From Glandiceps talaboti (lineage: Eukaryota > Hemichordata > Enteropneusta > Spengelidae), in contig NC_135568.1 in the NCBI RefSeq assembly GCF_964340395.1, positions 15,898,276 to 15,962,275 on the forward strand: a DNA stretch of 64,000 bases, read 5' to 3'. The number at the start of each line of letters is the position of its first letter. Within the stretch, counting starts at the first letter, position 1. The position numbers were made by a program, and so were the translations under genes. Below, piece after piece: positions 46,626 through 59,082 of this stretch. The notes below the pieces were generated by a model, which saw only the letters and a list, made by a program, of their open reading frames with translations, ran no database searches and was not told the DNA's origin.

Positions 46626-46629
46626 CAGT

Positions 46630-46870
46630 TATAGTTTGAGTGAATCATTTGCATAAATACATGATTTTTGGTAATTAAGCTGTATCTTAAGAATGCAAGC
46701 GTCAAATTTCATATAATTTGGTGTATTCATTGATAGTATGAATGGGGACATGGTTGATGTAGTTTCAATAGTAATAAGTAATTTGAATACTTAATGACTT
46801 TTGGTTATTAGGCCATATCTTAGAATGCCAGCTTCACAGTTCATATATTTTGCTGCATCATGCATCAATT
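46630..46870 (+). repeat. Degenerate ~125-bp repeat units, second block
   Basis: Two more units of the 45.4-45.7 kb family (TTTTTGGTAATTAAGCTGTA and TTTTGGTTATTAGGCCATAT). Confidence 0.65.
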
Positions 46871-47244
46871 TAGCTTTTGTGTAGTTTTTAATTGTGATGT
46901 GTAAATATGGTATTTTTTCAATAAAATCACGTGACCAGGCTTATGGTGAAAACCCTGGAAATCCTCTTTTTAAATGTTGAAATTCTTCTTTTCCTGCATA
47001 GTACATATATATGGCTAGTTGAAAAGTTATCAATATGGGAAATACACATTCAAAGACATAAATAATAAGAAGAATTTTCATAATTTCCATTAAAAATATT
47101 TAGGAGTGCATGTTGTACTTTCAGCATTTCTAAAAAGCATATTTTCTTTTCAATTTCTAAGAACATAATAATTATATATATTGTAAAAAATCACATTTGA
47201 TCAAATGTCATTACTTTTACTGTTACCTATCGACTTCCCTTAAG

Positions 47245-47415
47245 TTGAAAATCTGACAAGAAGAGTTGATCAGAAACCTGAGCTGAAATCTACTTGGGTT
47301 GTAAAACATCAAATGAAGAGGCTATATTTAGTTACACGTATTTCCCCCAGGAACAGTTCGACACCTCATGTACCAACCGCGCATTTAAGTATTGGACATT
47401 GGAAAACACAGTTTA
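47245..47415 (+). repeat. Dispersed repeat copy, partner at 44.7 kb
   Basis: Second copy of the 44680-44860 family, about 2.55 kb away in direct orientation. The pair does not show LTR hallmarks (no TG...CA ends, no coding region between). Confidence 0.85.
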
Positions 47416-47419
47416 TTTG

Positions 47420-48890
47420 TGTTTACAGTGAGATAAAAAATGCATGTTTTATGTGTACGTGCGCTATCTATCAGTACCTGTATGTTCTTTGTGTAATTTG
47501 TAACAAAAGAAAGTAGTTTGATATAAAAACACCATGCCGTCTAATGCAAACTCTATATTCTCTCTATTTTGGTAGTAAATTGCAAATCAGTGTAGGGTCG
47601 CTGATCAAGTTCACCATTAGGCCTAATATAAAATTGTGTGGTTCCGATTACACTCAATTTTAGAATAGGTGTGGTAGGTAGATTTTTTATCTTATTTTAT
47701 TATTATTCTTTTCATATGCTAGTGTCTAGTTCAGGTAGTTATGTTTTCCGTTGTCTTCCATATGGTCTCTGTGTTATCGGTTTCTTCTCATCAGATGTAC
47801 AGCCATTACAGATTGGAAGAACAGTTTTATATTGTCTTTTTAAAATGCTGTCAGTTTCCAATCCATTATTTCTGGCGAGACTTCACAATATTCGTGATTT
47901 TATTATTTTTTCTCGAATATGTAAAACAAAGTTTAGGGTCGGCAGTGAAAAACTAGATGGGGTCGGGTAACCATAACTACATAACTTTTTTAAGGCCTTA
48001 CCAATAATGGTCGTAAGATTTGAATTTTCTAAAACGGAAATGTGCGTTTCAAAGTCATACCATAACCGAAATGTTATACCAGGGTCGAATACACATATCA
48101 CGTAAGCGTATACGTACATACTGCAGTGTTATAACCAGTGTTAGTGCCATCCCTGTTTTCGTTAGCCCAACCTATTGCAAATATGTTCAAAACACAAAAA
48201 ACCCTCCAAATACCTTAAAGATTTGGCGCCTGTACTTCGTCGTGATAGTGTATCGATGTAGAGTCTTCAGCGTCTGTACTGCAAATGAGACATTAGCATG
48301 GCATTTGAAGTTTTAAACCTTGGCAGTAAATAGGTTCAAAGTTTGATTTGACCTATTGCCGGGGAGTTTTGTTTGTTTGTATTCTAACGTGGCATTTGAA
48401 GGGTTTTATATATCACTATTATCGATTTTGTTGCAAAATGCGTATAAAAGTTCATGTATTTCTTGTCTTATCAAACAATACCATATACATTAAATTTGGC
48501 ACAGCGCCATCTATGTACTCAGGTCGATGAACAAATGTATTTTTACCCGAATTAAATACAGAGTCAATGCGTAGCTGTGTTGTGCACAGTACGAATTTGA
48601 TTGTATTTGTTTGCTTGGTTGCAAGCTTAGGTATTTATAAAACCCACTTTTGCTAAGTAACATCATACACTCGGTGCTCAAAGCAGCGTGTCATGTAGAA
48701 CAACTCATTTCGTCCAAAGCTCATACAGGGAGGATCTCATAAGAATTGAACTCGGTAAAAAGACCAGTGGAACGAAAGTCATTGTTATAACGAAAATGGT
48801 CGGGTACTTGTGAAAGTGGACAATATAACGAAAACACTAAATTACGTGCAACTTTGACTGACTAATTTGTCATTGTGTATCATTTTACCT
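47420..48890. other. No gene supported
   Basis: ORFs on both strands near 47638-48316 lack domains; no exon model could be built. Confidence 0.4.
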
Positions 48891-48918
48891 TCAATAAGGG
48901 AAGGTTATGTTTTAGTGA

Positions 48919-48957
<39 letters not shown>

Positions 48958-48960
48958 GAG
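48890..48960 (-). repeat. (TCTG)n with fragment of the (CAGA)n repeat family
   Basis: TACCTTCAATAAGGGAAGGT followed by (TCTG)n is the reverse of the terminal part of the repeats at 24.7 and 43.8 kb. Confidence 0.65.
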
Positions 48961-48964
48961 TGTC

Positions 48965-49360
48965 ACAGTTTATGTATCCGTCTGTGCCTGTCGACATATA
49001 TAGTTAACACAAGTCCAGTGTTGTCTCAAATTTTTCATTGTAATTTTGTTTGTGTATTAAATTAACATTGATAAATTTATTAACTCTTATGGCAGGTCTT
49101 TCATGAAACATAATTAGATATAAGACCCTCATTTGATATCTTGTCAAATGTTATTTCTTTACATTTATTATTTATTTTCCAAAAATTATAAGATCCCAAT
49201 ACAGGTCTGAAGAAAGAAAGGGGTGATCTGAGTCACTGCACACATAGTAACTGTGCATTGTGTTCAAAAGTTTGATATTACTCACTCAAACGTAATGAAA
49301 GGGATATTACCGAAACATCTTTCAACAACCGCAGAAATAAAATCTATGTCCAGTAAATCA
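48965..49360. other. 3' flank of the dehydrogenase gene
   Basis: TTTATT at 49164-49169 and 49171-49176 (AATAAA on the minus strand) are candidate polyadenylation signals for the dehydrogenase mRNA, about 350 bp beyond its stop codon. Confidence 0.35.
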
Positions 49361-49571
49361 GATAAGATTACTTAGTATCCTCGTTCTCAGCTTACTACAT
49401 AACTGAGTTCTTATTGTTGATAAGATTACTTAGTATCCTCGTTCCCGGCTAACTACATAATTGAGATTATCACCATCGTTCCCAGCTAGATATATGGTAG
49501 AGTTCTTATCGTTGATAAGATTAGTACTTAGTAGCCTTGTTCCCAGCTGACTTTATAACTGAGTTTTTCCC
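49361..49571 (-). repeat. Tandem copies of the dehydrogenase terminal-exon segment
   Basis: The authentic 3' coding segment (49514-49571) is followed downstream in transcription by three diverged partial copies (about 49471-49513, 49419-49470, 49361-49418). They share GATAAGATTACTTAGTA, CTCGTTCC.GGCT and ACTACATAA.TGAG. At least one copy (49419-49470) still reads SREGRY-like codons ending Gly-Tyr-stop in frame. Confidence 0.8.
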
Positions 49572-50100
49572 CATTCACATACTTTTCGTAATTTTTTGAA
49601 AACAAATCAACAACCTGTAAAGAAAGAAGTTAACAAATTAGTATTGTATCAAATAGAAAACAAGAGACACACATAACCAGGCCTTCATAGAAGACACATC
49701 CCTTCCTCTTCAACACTTTGCTTCTGTCTGACTAATAGGTGAAATGAACTCAGAAGGTAAAAGTCATGGTGAAACGAAAGATATTTACAAAAAAGTCACA
49801 CAGCTGAATATATTGATTAAAATAAAATAAATATTAATTCAATTAACAAACAATTAACTAAAATGCTTCTATTTCTTCCTTGGCTCCTGTAAACAAATAC
49901 TACAGAATGGAATATTTTATTCCACATTTTGCTAATATTCTGTAAAGGTAGAGATTAGTACCAAAAATACTGAATATTTGTTTTCCCCCGTGTTCTGTTT
50001 TACATGTACACACTGTAATAGCCCCCCCCATCGGGCGGCCTAAACAGGGACCAATAAGGATATACATATAGATATAACTTCCACACATATACATAAGTTT

Positions 50101-50152
<52 letters not shown>

Positions 50153-51956
50153 TCATTTGCAAATACGACTAATATATATGACCCATATAAGAGATAGACC
50201 TTGCAAGGTAAAACCCATTGACTGATCATATTGATACAATATCTATATGCAAATGATATGCAAATATGTTTTACCATGACAACCTACCTCCTCTGTAATA
50301 CTGATAGCAGAGATATGCGGAGTAATTGTAACCTGTGAAGACAAACACAAATATTGCATATCCTAAGTTAGTGACAGGTACAGTTACTACATTTGAAAAC
50401 TAGAGCACAGTCTATATGGTAATGAAAAATAACCGTTTGTCTCAAAACTGGGTATTTTGATTCATGGGTGGTTTATGGGTGTAGACCAAGAATCAAATGT
50501 AATTGGCTATTTATTACACCTCATCGATTGGGACACGTGATATGCTAAAAATGTGATAAAACATTGAAGATGAGCGCGAGATGCGAAAAAGAGGTCGTGT
50601 ATATTTAAACATACAGGTAAACATAACAGGGCTTTCAACCCTACATAACATACTTATTAACCCACACTAAACAAAAGGATATGTACTAGTGTACCCTGGC
50701 GGATCGAATCACAAGCTCAAATGCTACAGCATTCCAAAACTATGGGTGAAAAGGCTACAGTTCAGACAGAAACTAAGGGTCAAATGTATACATTCAGCGA
50801 GACAATAGGAGTCAAAAGATTTGGAAAATGTGAAAGTTGGCAACTTAGAAACTACGTTGTGGAAAAATTTTCGTTTAAAACTACGTTGCCCAAAATAGGG
50901 GTGGGGGCAGAAGACAAAGCTGTACTAATGTTAGAAGTCAGAAGTCTACACGGATCGAGAAAAAGAGGGTGGAGGGGTCAAAACTGTGGTACTTATGCAT
51001 ATAGCCTTGGGAGGTGGAGTGGCACGCTGCTAATGACCAACTCACTATCTGCGGTAGATTAGATTTACAATGTTTGTATTATATACCTGTTTCATATTCC
51101 AAAGTGGACTTTCTGCAGGCAATGGCTCAACTGGAAACACATCTAATATAGCACCAGATATCCAGTCTTGTCTGGAAGACAGAGATAGAAGATAAATATA
51201 TGATTATTTTACAATTATTCTGTCATTAATCTGGGAATAAGTGGAAATGTGATAAAAGCTGATTTTGATATAAATCTTATTGAGGTTAATAACACAATAA
51301 AGTTCTTTGTTTGACGGACAGACTTTTAATTAAGGTCAATTTGTTATTAAAGCTAAGCCATCTTAGAATCCAATATCGCCTCCAAATACCGTGAAAACTT
51401 TATGTGAAAATAGACGATTTCGATTATCATGAATACAAGACAATGGACTCACAAATTTGTCATATTCCGTCAAACTATCACCAGCTGCAAACTTCCATAT
51501 GGAAATGATTACAGTGAATTTTATACACTAACCCCCTCTTTGCCCATTGATGATTTTAAGACTCGCAAATACCAACACATGAACACATACCTGCAAAGTT
51601 CAAGCGTAGTCATAAATTAAACTCTCATGTTTAAAACAAACTATGCTGCAAATTTTATTGGTATTGGAGGGATATGTTTGTGTCGTAGATTTTTCCATGT
51701 TTTAATCAAAACGTGTTACCTACCTCAAAGCATTCAATAGACTTTCCTCATTCATGATATCTCCCCTACCAACATTGATGAATACCGACTTCTGTAAAAA
51801 AGGAAGAAATATGAATTTTAAGCCCCTAGCTGTAGATGCAGTGACAAATATGTATATCATTTGCATGTATGGGTGTGCGATTTTTCATCCCTGCGTGCAA
51901 TGTATGTATGTATGTATGTATGTATGTATGGATGTATGTATGTATGTATGTATGTA

Positions 51957-52012
<56 letters not shown>

Positions 52013-55000
52013 GGTAGGTAGGTAGGTAGGTAGGTATGTATGTATGTATGTATGTATGTATGTATGTATGTGTGTATGTATGTATGTGTGCATGTATGTG
52101 TGCTGTATGTGCGCGTGCACGCACACACGCATGTATGTATGTATGTATGTATGTATGTATGTATGTATGTATGTATGCCTGCCTGCCTGCCTGCCTGCCA
52201 GACTATAGGTGTGCATGTGTGTGTGTTTTTTCTTGGCAGTTTCCAGAAGTCACTTTTCCTTACTGTTTTTTTTCTTCAGAATTTACTCTTTCCCCATATT
52301 TTACAATTATACTTAATCTCTATTTCCTTTTCTTCTCCGGAACATTGACTTCATTTTAGTTTTCGAGAACACTTACTTTTCCCTTGCAGTTTTCTAGTAT
52401 GTTCCCATTCAGTAATCCCCTTGACTGATTTGTACTTGGTAAAACATTACAGATGTAGTCACAGTTTTGTAGTAATTCCGGTAATCCATCTATTTGTCTG
52501 TAGTGATCCACATGAGGTGATCTTTTCTCTTGTGGTAAATCTTGTCTGACAAGTCCCCATACTGTCATGCCAAAGAGTTTACAAGCCTCAGCAACTATGG
52601 AAATAAGTATGCATTGTTTGAAAAGTGTAAGTGGAACACCACACCAGGAAATAAAGGCATTTTCATAAACAATGTATCTAGGGAGTCATTTCATGATTTT
52701 ACTACCATTGCAGGAGTTATATAGAAACGTCTGTGATCAGAACGTCGTTTTATCAGTGGTGGACAATGAAAGCTGGCTTTGATGGTGCCGAAAAAAGTCT
52801 ACTACTTATCACTATCAAACTCACAAACACTGATACAAAAATCAACACCGGGTTCCTCTCCTGCAATGACTTACAAGTACTTGTGAAACATCAAGTTCAT
52901 CTTGTGCCTTTATAGGATACATTTGCCGTGGGCCAAATTGCATCATAGGAGTCAACAGAAATGAATATTCATGGTTGAACAATGAATATTCATGAGATGT
53001 CTACACTGAAGAAAATAATCACTTAGGAGTCATGCATATTCATTTCAGTTGGACCTAGTACAGGTATATTCATACTTACCATATTTTCCTACATCCCCCA
53101 AACCGAGTATACCAATGGAAAGAGATGAAAGCAAACGATACTTTGCCCGTAATGCATAATCCCTGAAAAAAAACAATGTTGTGAATTTTCATCTCTCTAG
53201 AACGTTTGGGATAAGTGACTCTCACATATATCATTTTTAAATCTCCCTAGAACACTTGAGATAAGTAAATAACACATTCCTCATTTTTAAATCTCCCTAG
53301 AACACTTGAGATAAGTAAATAACACATATTTCATTTTTGAATCTCCATACAACACTTCAGATAAGTAAAAAATTTCACATATTTATTTATAAACCTTCCT
53401 AGGACATTCGAGATAAGTAAATTCTCGCATATATCATTTTTTAAATCCGCCTAGAACACTTCAGATATTTAAATTTCATATATATCATTTTTTCAATCTC
53501 AATAGGTCAGTTGAGTAAATCACATGCCTCTCTTTGTTTTAGTCTCCCTTTGAATATGACAACCCTACACCCCTAAAGAGCTCCATAGAACAGTTAAAGA
53601 ATGCATTAGTTACAAGTCGCCAGACATTACTCACCAGTTTCCTTTTGCTTGATCCTCCCTAAGATCGTTAAATTTCCTCTCTCTGGCAATAATATGACCA
53701 ATGACATACTCTCTCATGTGAATACCAAACATTCCTGCAAATCTTGTGAGTTTATAGGTTGGTAGTGGCTTAGATTGGTCTAAATTATCAAAGATATTAT
53801 CAACACCTACAAAAGACCAATTTCATAATTGTATTACTTTATATGTTGGTAGTGGTTGAGATTGGTCTAAATTATCAAAGATATTATCAATACCTACAAA
53901 AGACCAATTTCATAATTGTATTACTTTATATGTTGGTAGTGGTTGAGATTGGTCTAAATTATCAAAGATATTATCAATACCTACAAAAGACCAATTTCAT
54001 AATTGTATTACTTTATATGTTGGTAGTGGTTGAGATTGGTCTAAATTATCAAAGATATTATCAATACCTACAAAAGACCAATTTCATAATTGTATTACTT
54101 TATATATTGGTAGTGGTTGAGATTGGTCTAAATTATCAAAGATATTATCAATACCTACAAAAGACCAATTTCATAATTGTATTACTTTATATGTTGGTAG
54201 TGGTTGAGATTGGTCTGAAATATCAAAGATACTATCAACACCTAAAAAGACCAATGATATGCTGTATTACTATATAGGCTTGCAGTGGATTAGATGGGTC
54301 TAAAATATCAAAGATATTATTCATGCCTACAGAGAAACACTGACAATGATTCTATTACTATATAGGCTGGCGGTGGATTAGATTGGTCTAAAATATCAAA
54401 GATATTATCAATGCAAATTGAATACAGAAAATCGAACTACATGTAAAACAAAAATAGATACAACATTGAATTTCTGTTACTGAATCCCCAATGCTTAAGA
54501 TTAATAGACTCTTCCTTGGTTACTATTAGTAAGTGTTGGCGGTAAAAATGCAAAGGGCTAATAAAGAGACTAGTGGGTAACTACTGCCTGTTGTATTTTA
54601 TCTAGTTTTTTGTTTTAAATTCCAACAAAGACGTAATCATGCCTTGTCTGTCTGTGTCGCTAATCAATGACCCCGTCAGTCTTGTGTTAAGCTACATCAA
54701 TCTCTTATTTTGATTTAAAAATATAGCCACATACTGTAATAAACTTTTCCCAGCCTCAATTAGTACTTCCAAACAAACACCAATGAAGGGCGCCCTGAAT
54801 GGTTGAACATTACTACTTACAAACAAAGCACCGGTGAAGAGCGCCCTCTATGGTTGAACACGTGATAATAATACAGTAATGTAATGTCTTACCTGCCCAT
54901 GTACTCTGCATCCATTTCAAATTAGGAAATTTATACAGCAAGTTAACAACAACGCCTGGGTCAGTCAAAAGAATTTCTGCCTCTGCTAATTCTTTCAATT

Positions 55001-55749
55001 CCTCATTTGATAATTTCTTTTCAAGACCATATGTGTTTCCTGATAATAATAAAAATATTGCATATTAAAACCAAATTTGGCATACTAAAATTGATATCAT
55101 CAAATATAATGACAGATTCCAATTAGTGTAATTATCAAATATGGCATATTGAAATTGTCATGACTTTACCGATTACAATTGCATATTCAAGAAAATTAGG
55201 TTTTACCAAATATGACATCTTAATATTAGTTTTACCAAAATATGCAATATTCAGATGAGTTTAGCCAAATATGGCATATTCAAACTAGTTTTGCCCAACC
55301 TACCATATTCAAATTAATTTTACCAAATATAATACCATATTCAAATTAATGTACCAGATGTAATATTCATATGAATTTTAAGAAATATGATACTTAAATG
55401 TAGTACCTTATGTAAGATAATTCAAATTCATCTTATCAAAATGGAAATCTTCAAATCAGCTTAAAAACACGGAATATACAAATTCGTCTGAAGAAATATG
55501 TTGTACTCTTTGTTATTTGCATTATAATAGGGATATTGGCTTCAGGTTTAGATATATCACGTGTATATAATGAAAGTAATTTATATTCAAAATACTAAAA
55601 GCATGTGTGTATTTAGATATTATAGGAAATTTAAGATAGAGGGATCTCTTTTTACGCAATATACCAAATTTGCTTCCCAAGGCGCCACCCACTTGTAATT
55701 ATTGGCGGCTCTTTTATCATATCAGCTTTGGAGAAAAGCTTTTCATTTG

Positions 55750-55805
<56 letters not shown>

Positions 55806-56421
55806 CTGCCGCTGCTGCTGAACACTTCTCTTCGTACATGTACAAGATATTTCAAATTCACAACATGGTATTTATCATCCGACATTGCACATATTTACCC
55901 CTGGTAATCGACGCTTCAGTTTACTAAGAACTACATTGTAAACTGTCCTGATCAAAGGTTGATTCGATTTGCACAACAGAGGAACTTCTATCACTCACAA
56001 TGAGTAATCTATCAGACCGAACAACACAAGTTTGTGTGTATCTTAGCAAACTGAAGCCCAGCTTACCAGAGTCGTAAGGTACTTTCAAATTCATTCTTTT
56101 ACAAGTACAATATTGCGAGAATGAATGTCATGGACTCTTTGGTTCATATTTAGTAATGACAATTCTATAGCTACTTAATACAGAGTCAAAATATTTCTTG
56201 GAAGCGAATAACCCATCGTAGTACACCCCTACCACACTAACGAGAGCTAGAGGTCGGCAACAATTTGGGATTCGCTTCCAAGAAATACTTTGGCTCTGTG
56301 AATAGACATTTCCTTACTAAATACAATATTGTATTTAGTAAGGAATACACCCAGTCTGGTAATATCGCACAGGAAAATTACTTTATACAGAGTTCATATG
56401 TTTTACACAGAAGATAACTGA

Positions 56422-56496
<75 letters not shown>

Positions 56497-57384
56497 TTGT
56501 TTGTGTGTGTGTTTGTTTGTGTGTGTGTGTGTGTGTGTGGGGGGGGGGGTAATGACAATGAGGTAGCAGTCGACGGCGTGGGCTATGTGCAGGGGGCAAC
56601 GTCCTCGCCCTGTATGGATCGACAGTGCGTGGAACAAGTTACATGTATGCACCCAAGCCAACGACACAGTAACAATGAAATGCCTGTCCAAACTTGTTGC
56701 ATTATAATAAGTACCCAACGCTCAACAAAAGGAAAATCTAATATATTGTTATATGTCAATGTAAAGTCATCAATATTCAAAGTGATTGTTTATCATTTCA
56801 ATTCACAGTGATACTAATTGTGTGCATAATGACACTTTCCCTAGTTTTAGGCTTTAGCCCATAGAAGGGTTACTCCCCAGAAGTCTGTTATCTATCATTT
56901 TATTTGACAATTTTGGTGCATACATGCGGGTGGTGACCGGGGATTGCCGTACTGAGCAACAGGTCTGGCAAACACCGTGACCCGCGACGGCAGTGTCGAG
57001 ACAATGTCAAATTCATTACCACAACTTCAAGTTAAAGCCTAATAATTATGAATGTATACTTAAGTTTTGGTTGTATTGTGTTATTAGTAAATAGACTTTA
57101 GGAATTCAGCTTAATTTTTCGGTTATATTTGCAAGTTTTGGTTATATTTGTTCGTTTTATTTACTGACCCTTTCAATAATCACCCAGATTGAATAGATGT
57201 ACTAAATAAATAATTAAAGATATTCAAACTATACACAACAACAAAACATCAAATAATGCTTACCTATTTCGCCTGCATCAACAACTTTTGTTTGGATATT
57301 GGGACATCGTTTTCGCATTAATTCTTGAAGCCCTGGCACTTTACAGAAGATTGTAACAACTGGCCTTCCTCTGGTGGCTGCCAT
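49528..57384 (-). CDS. D-isomer-specific 2-hydroxyacid dehydrogenase (GhrA-type), nine exons
   Basis: Exons in transcript order: 57384-57264, 55039-54893, 53806-53635, 53162-53080, 52594-52377, 51791-51724, 51171-51087, 50332-50288, 49614-49528. All junctions are GT-AG and in phase: 1026 nt, 341 aa, complete with start (MAATRGRPVVTIFCKVPG) and stop. The family reduces 2-oxoacids such as glyoxylate or hydroxypyruvate using NAD(P)H. Residues 1-110 and the C-terminus form the substrate domain (LKWMQSTWAGVD at about 80-92). The Rossmann motif GLGDVG is at 167-172. The catalytic triad is Arg256 (FINVGRGD), Glu285 (DVFPVEPLP) and His304 (TPHIS), all present. The signature LTRFAGMFGIHMREYV (about 109-124) and the C-terminal NYEKYVNGEKL...QGY fit the GhrA-like subgroup rather than GRHPR or PHGDH. 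No targeting peptide is obvious, so it is probably cytosolic. Its introns carry several tandem arrays, two derived from its own exons. Confidence 0.93.
49620..50287. repeat. Intron 8 of the dehydrogenase gene with a (GT)n array
   Basis: (GT)n at 50104-50149. The 125-codon ORF on the minus strand crossing it is intronic and artefactual. Confidence 0.8.
50340..51085. other. Intron 7 of the dehydrogenase gene
   Basis: The 113-codon plus-strand ORF (50721-51062) has no recognised domain and lies wholly in this intron on the opposite strand; not supported as a gene. Confidence 0.5.
51900..52195. repeat. Compound (ATGT)n(GT)n(GGTA)n(ATGT)n(CTGC)n microsatellite in intron 5
   Basis: Successive simple arrays account for all long ORFs on both strands here. 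Confidence 0.97.
52625..53055 (+). repeat. Dispersed repeat in intron 4 of the dehydrogenase gene
   Basis: GGAACACCACACCAGGAAAT, AAGGCATTTTCATAA, AGTCATTTCATGATTT and CACTTAGGAGTCATGCATAT parallel 25943-26215 in intron 2 of the OB-fold gene. Confidence 0.7.
53185..53520 (+). repeat. ~60-bp minisatellite in intron 3, about six copies
   Basis: Units run CTCCCTAGAACACTTGAGAT, AAGTAAAT, CACATAT.TCATTTTT.AAT. Sequence decay increases towards the right. Confidence 0.85.
53754..54415 (-). repeat. 87-bp tandem array carrying the 5' end of dehydrogenase exon 3
   Basis: The first unit contains the real exon 3 start with its acceptor (TTTTGTAG before GTGTTGATAATATC). Five near-identical copies follow at 53841, 53928, 54015, 54102 and 54189, and two diverged ones at about 54272 and 54360. 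Each copy repeats the acceptor and the codons for VDNIFDNLDQ(S)..PLPTYK (second residue Ile), and the copies next to the exon end in AAA-GTAATA, a potential donor. The 144-codon plus-strand ORF is this array read on the other strand, not a gene. Confidence 0.95.
55045..55510. repeat. Degenerate ~45-bp minisatellite in intron 1
   Basis: Repeated CAAATATGGCATATTCAAA and AGTTTTACCAAATATG motifs, strongly diverged. Confidence 0.65.
55749..55804. repeat. (GTT)n microsatellite
   Basis: About 18 trinucleotide units; poly-Val and poly-Asn ORFs are artefacts. Confidence 0.95.
56180..56345. mobile_element. Fold-back pair in intron 1
   Basis: 56180-56209 and 56270-56299 are inverted repeats (ACAGAGTCAAAATATTTCTT against AAGAAATACTTTGGCTCTGT). 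Directly beside them 56310-56345 is a perfect 36-bp palindrome centred on CAATATTG. Confidence 0.8.
56424..56549. repeat. (GT)n microsatellite with G-run
   Basis: GT array with TTTG interruptions ending in about 11 G. ORFs through it are artefacts. Confidence 0.95.
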
Positions 57385-57479
57385 CCTTGATTCTGATCAA
57401 TATGATTATAAAACTGCGATGTATTGGACGACGACTAGTAATGATTTATTCATTATTGACGTTATACCGGACGTTCGTC

Positions 57480-58135
57480 ATTGTTTCTGCTTACGTAAGC
57501 AAAAGTTCCAACCACAGGGGCTTCAAATAGGCCATATTTGTTTTAATTTTTTTTGTATTGTTTACTCTTTTTTTGTACAGAGATACAGAGATTTGTTTTT
57601 TGTTCACTGTTTCCTTTTTTTTTGGTTTTGAAAAATACCTTTTCCCTACAAGGTGCCATGTAATAAAAGTAATGATTTGAAAATCTGGTGTTGTATTTTT
57701 GTCTAAATCAATTTCAACTTGTTCTTTTGTTTAGCTTTAATATGACTACCTTATTAATTATTTATGAGTTTGTTCTACTGAGCGCCCTCAACCATTGGCC
57801 CTTCCTCGGCCCCACTCACCATGAACAAGGTAGTCACAGTCACCACTACTTAGGTATTCTGCAAACCTAATTATACCTGACATTTTGATTTTCGCTCCGT
57901 TCACAAGTCTACCCTGACCACGGGGGCTTTGTTTTGTTTATTGTTTACTTCTTTTTTGTTTATTGTTTATTTCTTTTTTGTTTATTGTTTACTTTTTCTT
58001 CCTTTATTTTTGCTTTAAAAAAAAAATCTTTTCCCTGCAAGATACCATGTAATAATAAAGTAATGATTTTAAAAGCTGGTGTTATGTTTATTTTCTAAAT
58101 AAGTTTTAACTTGTTCTGCTGGCTTTAATAAACCA
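57480..58135 (+). repeat. ~400-bp diverged tandem duplication
   Basis: 57520-57745 and 57920-58130 share GGGGCTT, TGTTTACT.TTTTTTG, CTTTTCCCT.CAAG, CCATGTAATAA and TGGTGTT.TGT, TTTTAACTTGTTCT. Confidence 0.75.
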
Positions 58136-58145
58136 GCTTTACTTT

Positions 58146-58322
58146 GATTTCCATCCATTTTCTGAAAATTGGTAATTTTCCATGTATTGTAATGAAAAAC
58201 CCTTCTGTTCAAGTATTTAAAAATAGAATAGAACATGATTTCCATCCATTTTCTGAAAATTGGTAATTTTCCATGTATTGTAATGAAAAACTCTTCTGTT
58301 CAAATATTTAAAAACAGAATAG
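58146..58322 (+). repeat. 91-bp tandem duplication, nearly identical
   Basis: GATTTCCATCCATTTTCTGA starts both copies (58146 and 58237), with only a few differences through to AAAATA/ACAGAATAGA. Confidence 0.92.
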
Positions 58323-58549
58323 ATGAGTTAAAATGCTGTCAGAAATGAAAAGGACTCTGAGTCTGAGACTCAATGGTACGGATCCATCCCACCACTGCCA
58401 CCACATTGATAACATAGTTTCCCCCTACTATGACCACAGTGAATTTGTGTACTGTGCTTGTATGTAATTGGCAGAGCTAAAGGCCTGCTCTCCAAATGGC
58501 GTTCTACCGACATTGCCTACCGATCAACATTCGGTTTCGTAACACCCCT

Positions 58550-58985
58550 ACTACATCTCCTTTGTTGTGATTCGTCAATACGTGACCACGTGGTATGAAG
58601 AGGTTTTGCGCTCTTGACTGTAAATGAAATTTACTGTTCGACAGTTCTGGTGTTGTTGCATGTACAGGCAACAGCAGTAACGACTGATGACATCATACGC
58701 GCATGCGTACAAGTTTTCAAAACAAACGAACATGACAGCTTCTGTCGGTGCTGAGAGTCACAAGAGCATATACATTAACCGCCATATCTTACCACACTGT
58801 TCCTCCTTGACTCCTGCGAGAACCACTCTTTTCCTCACACCAAAGCGAACAATTCGTTCACTGCATTGTTGTCAGCCGCGATTCGATTGGTATGTTTTGA
58901 TCTTACGATGGTGGAAACAATAGGACGTGCGCAGTGGCAGGATATGGAACCAGTGGCAGCGGTAAGAATGTAAAATGTGACCCGC
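58550..58985 (+). promoter_or_regulatory. CpG-containing region with possible first exon
   Basis: This stretch is richer in CG dinucleotides than its flanks (ACGCGCATGCG, CAGCCGCGATTCGATTGG) and lies 1.2 kb upstream of the dehydrogenase start, so it may hold its promoter. On the plus strand 58908-58961 reads MVETIGRAQWQDMEPVAA up to GCG|GTAAGA, a plausible first coding exon in phase 0, but no downstream exon was found. Confidence 0.25.
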
Positions 58986-59082
58986 TGCTAAATCTATTTT
59001 CTAAAATATGATCATCTCGTTTATAAAATGTTAACCCATACCCCCCGCCAGGTAATACAATAGAATGGGAGGGGTCCATCTG

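Noticed and set aside
47638-47970. 110-codon plus-strand ORF
   Set aside because: No domain, overlapping ORFs on the other strand, AT-rich composition.
50721-51062. 113-codon plus-strand ORF inside dehydrogenase intron 7
   Set aside because: No recognisable family and not linked to other exons; intronic chance ORF.
53843-54277. 144-codon plus-strand ORF with a perfect 29-residue repeat
   Set aside because: It is the antisense of the 87-bp array derived from dehydrogenase exon 3.
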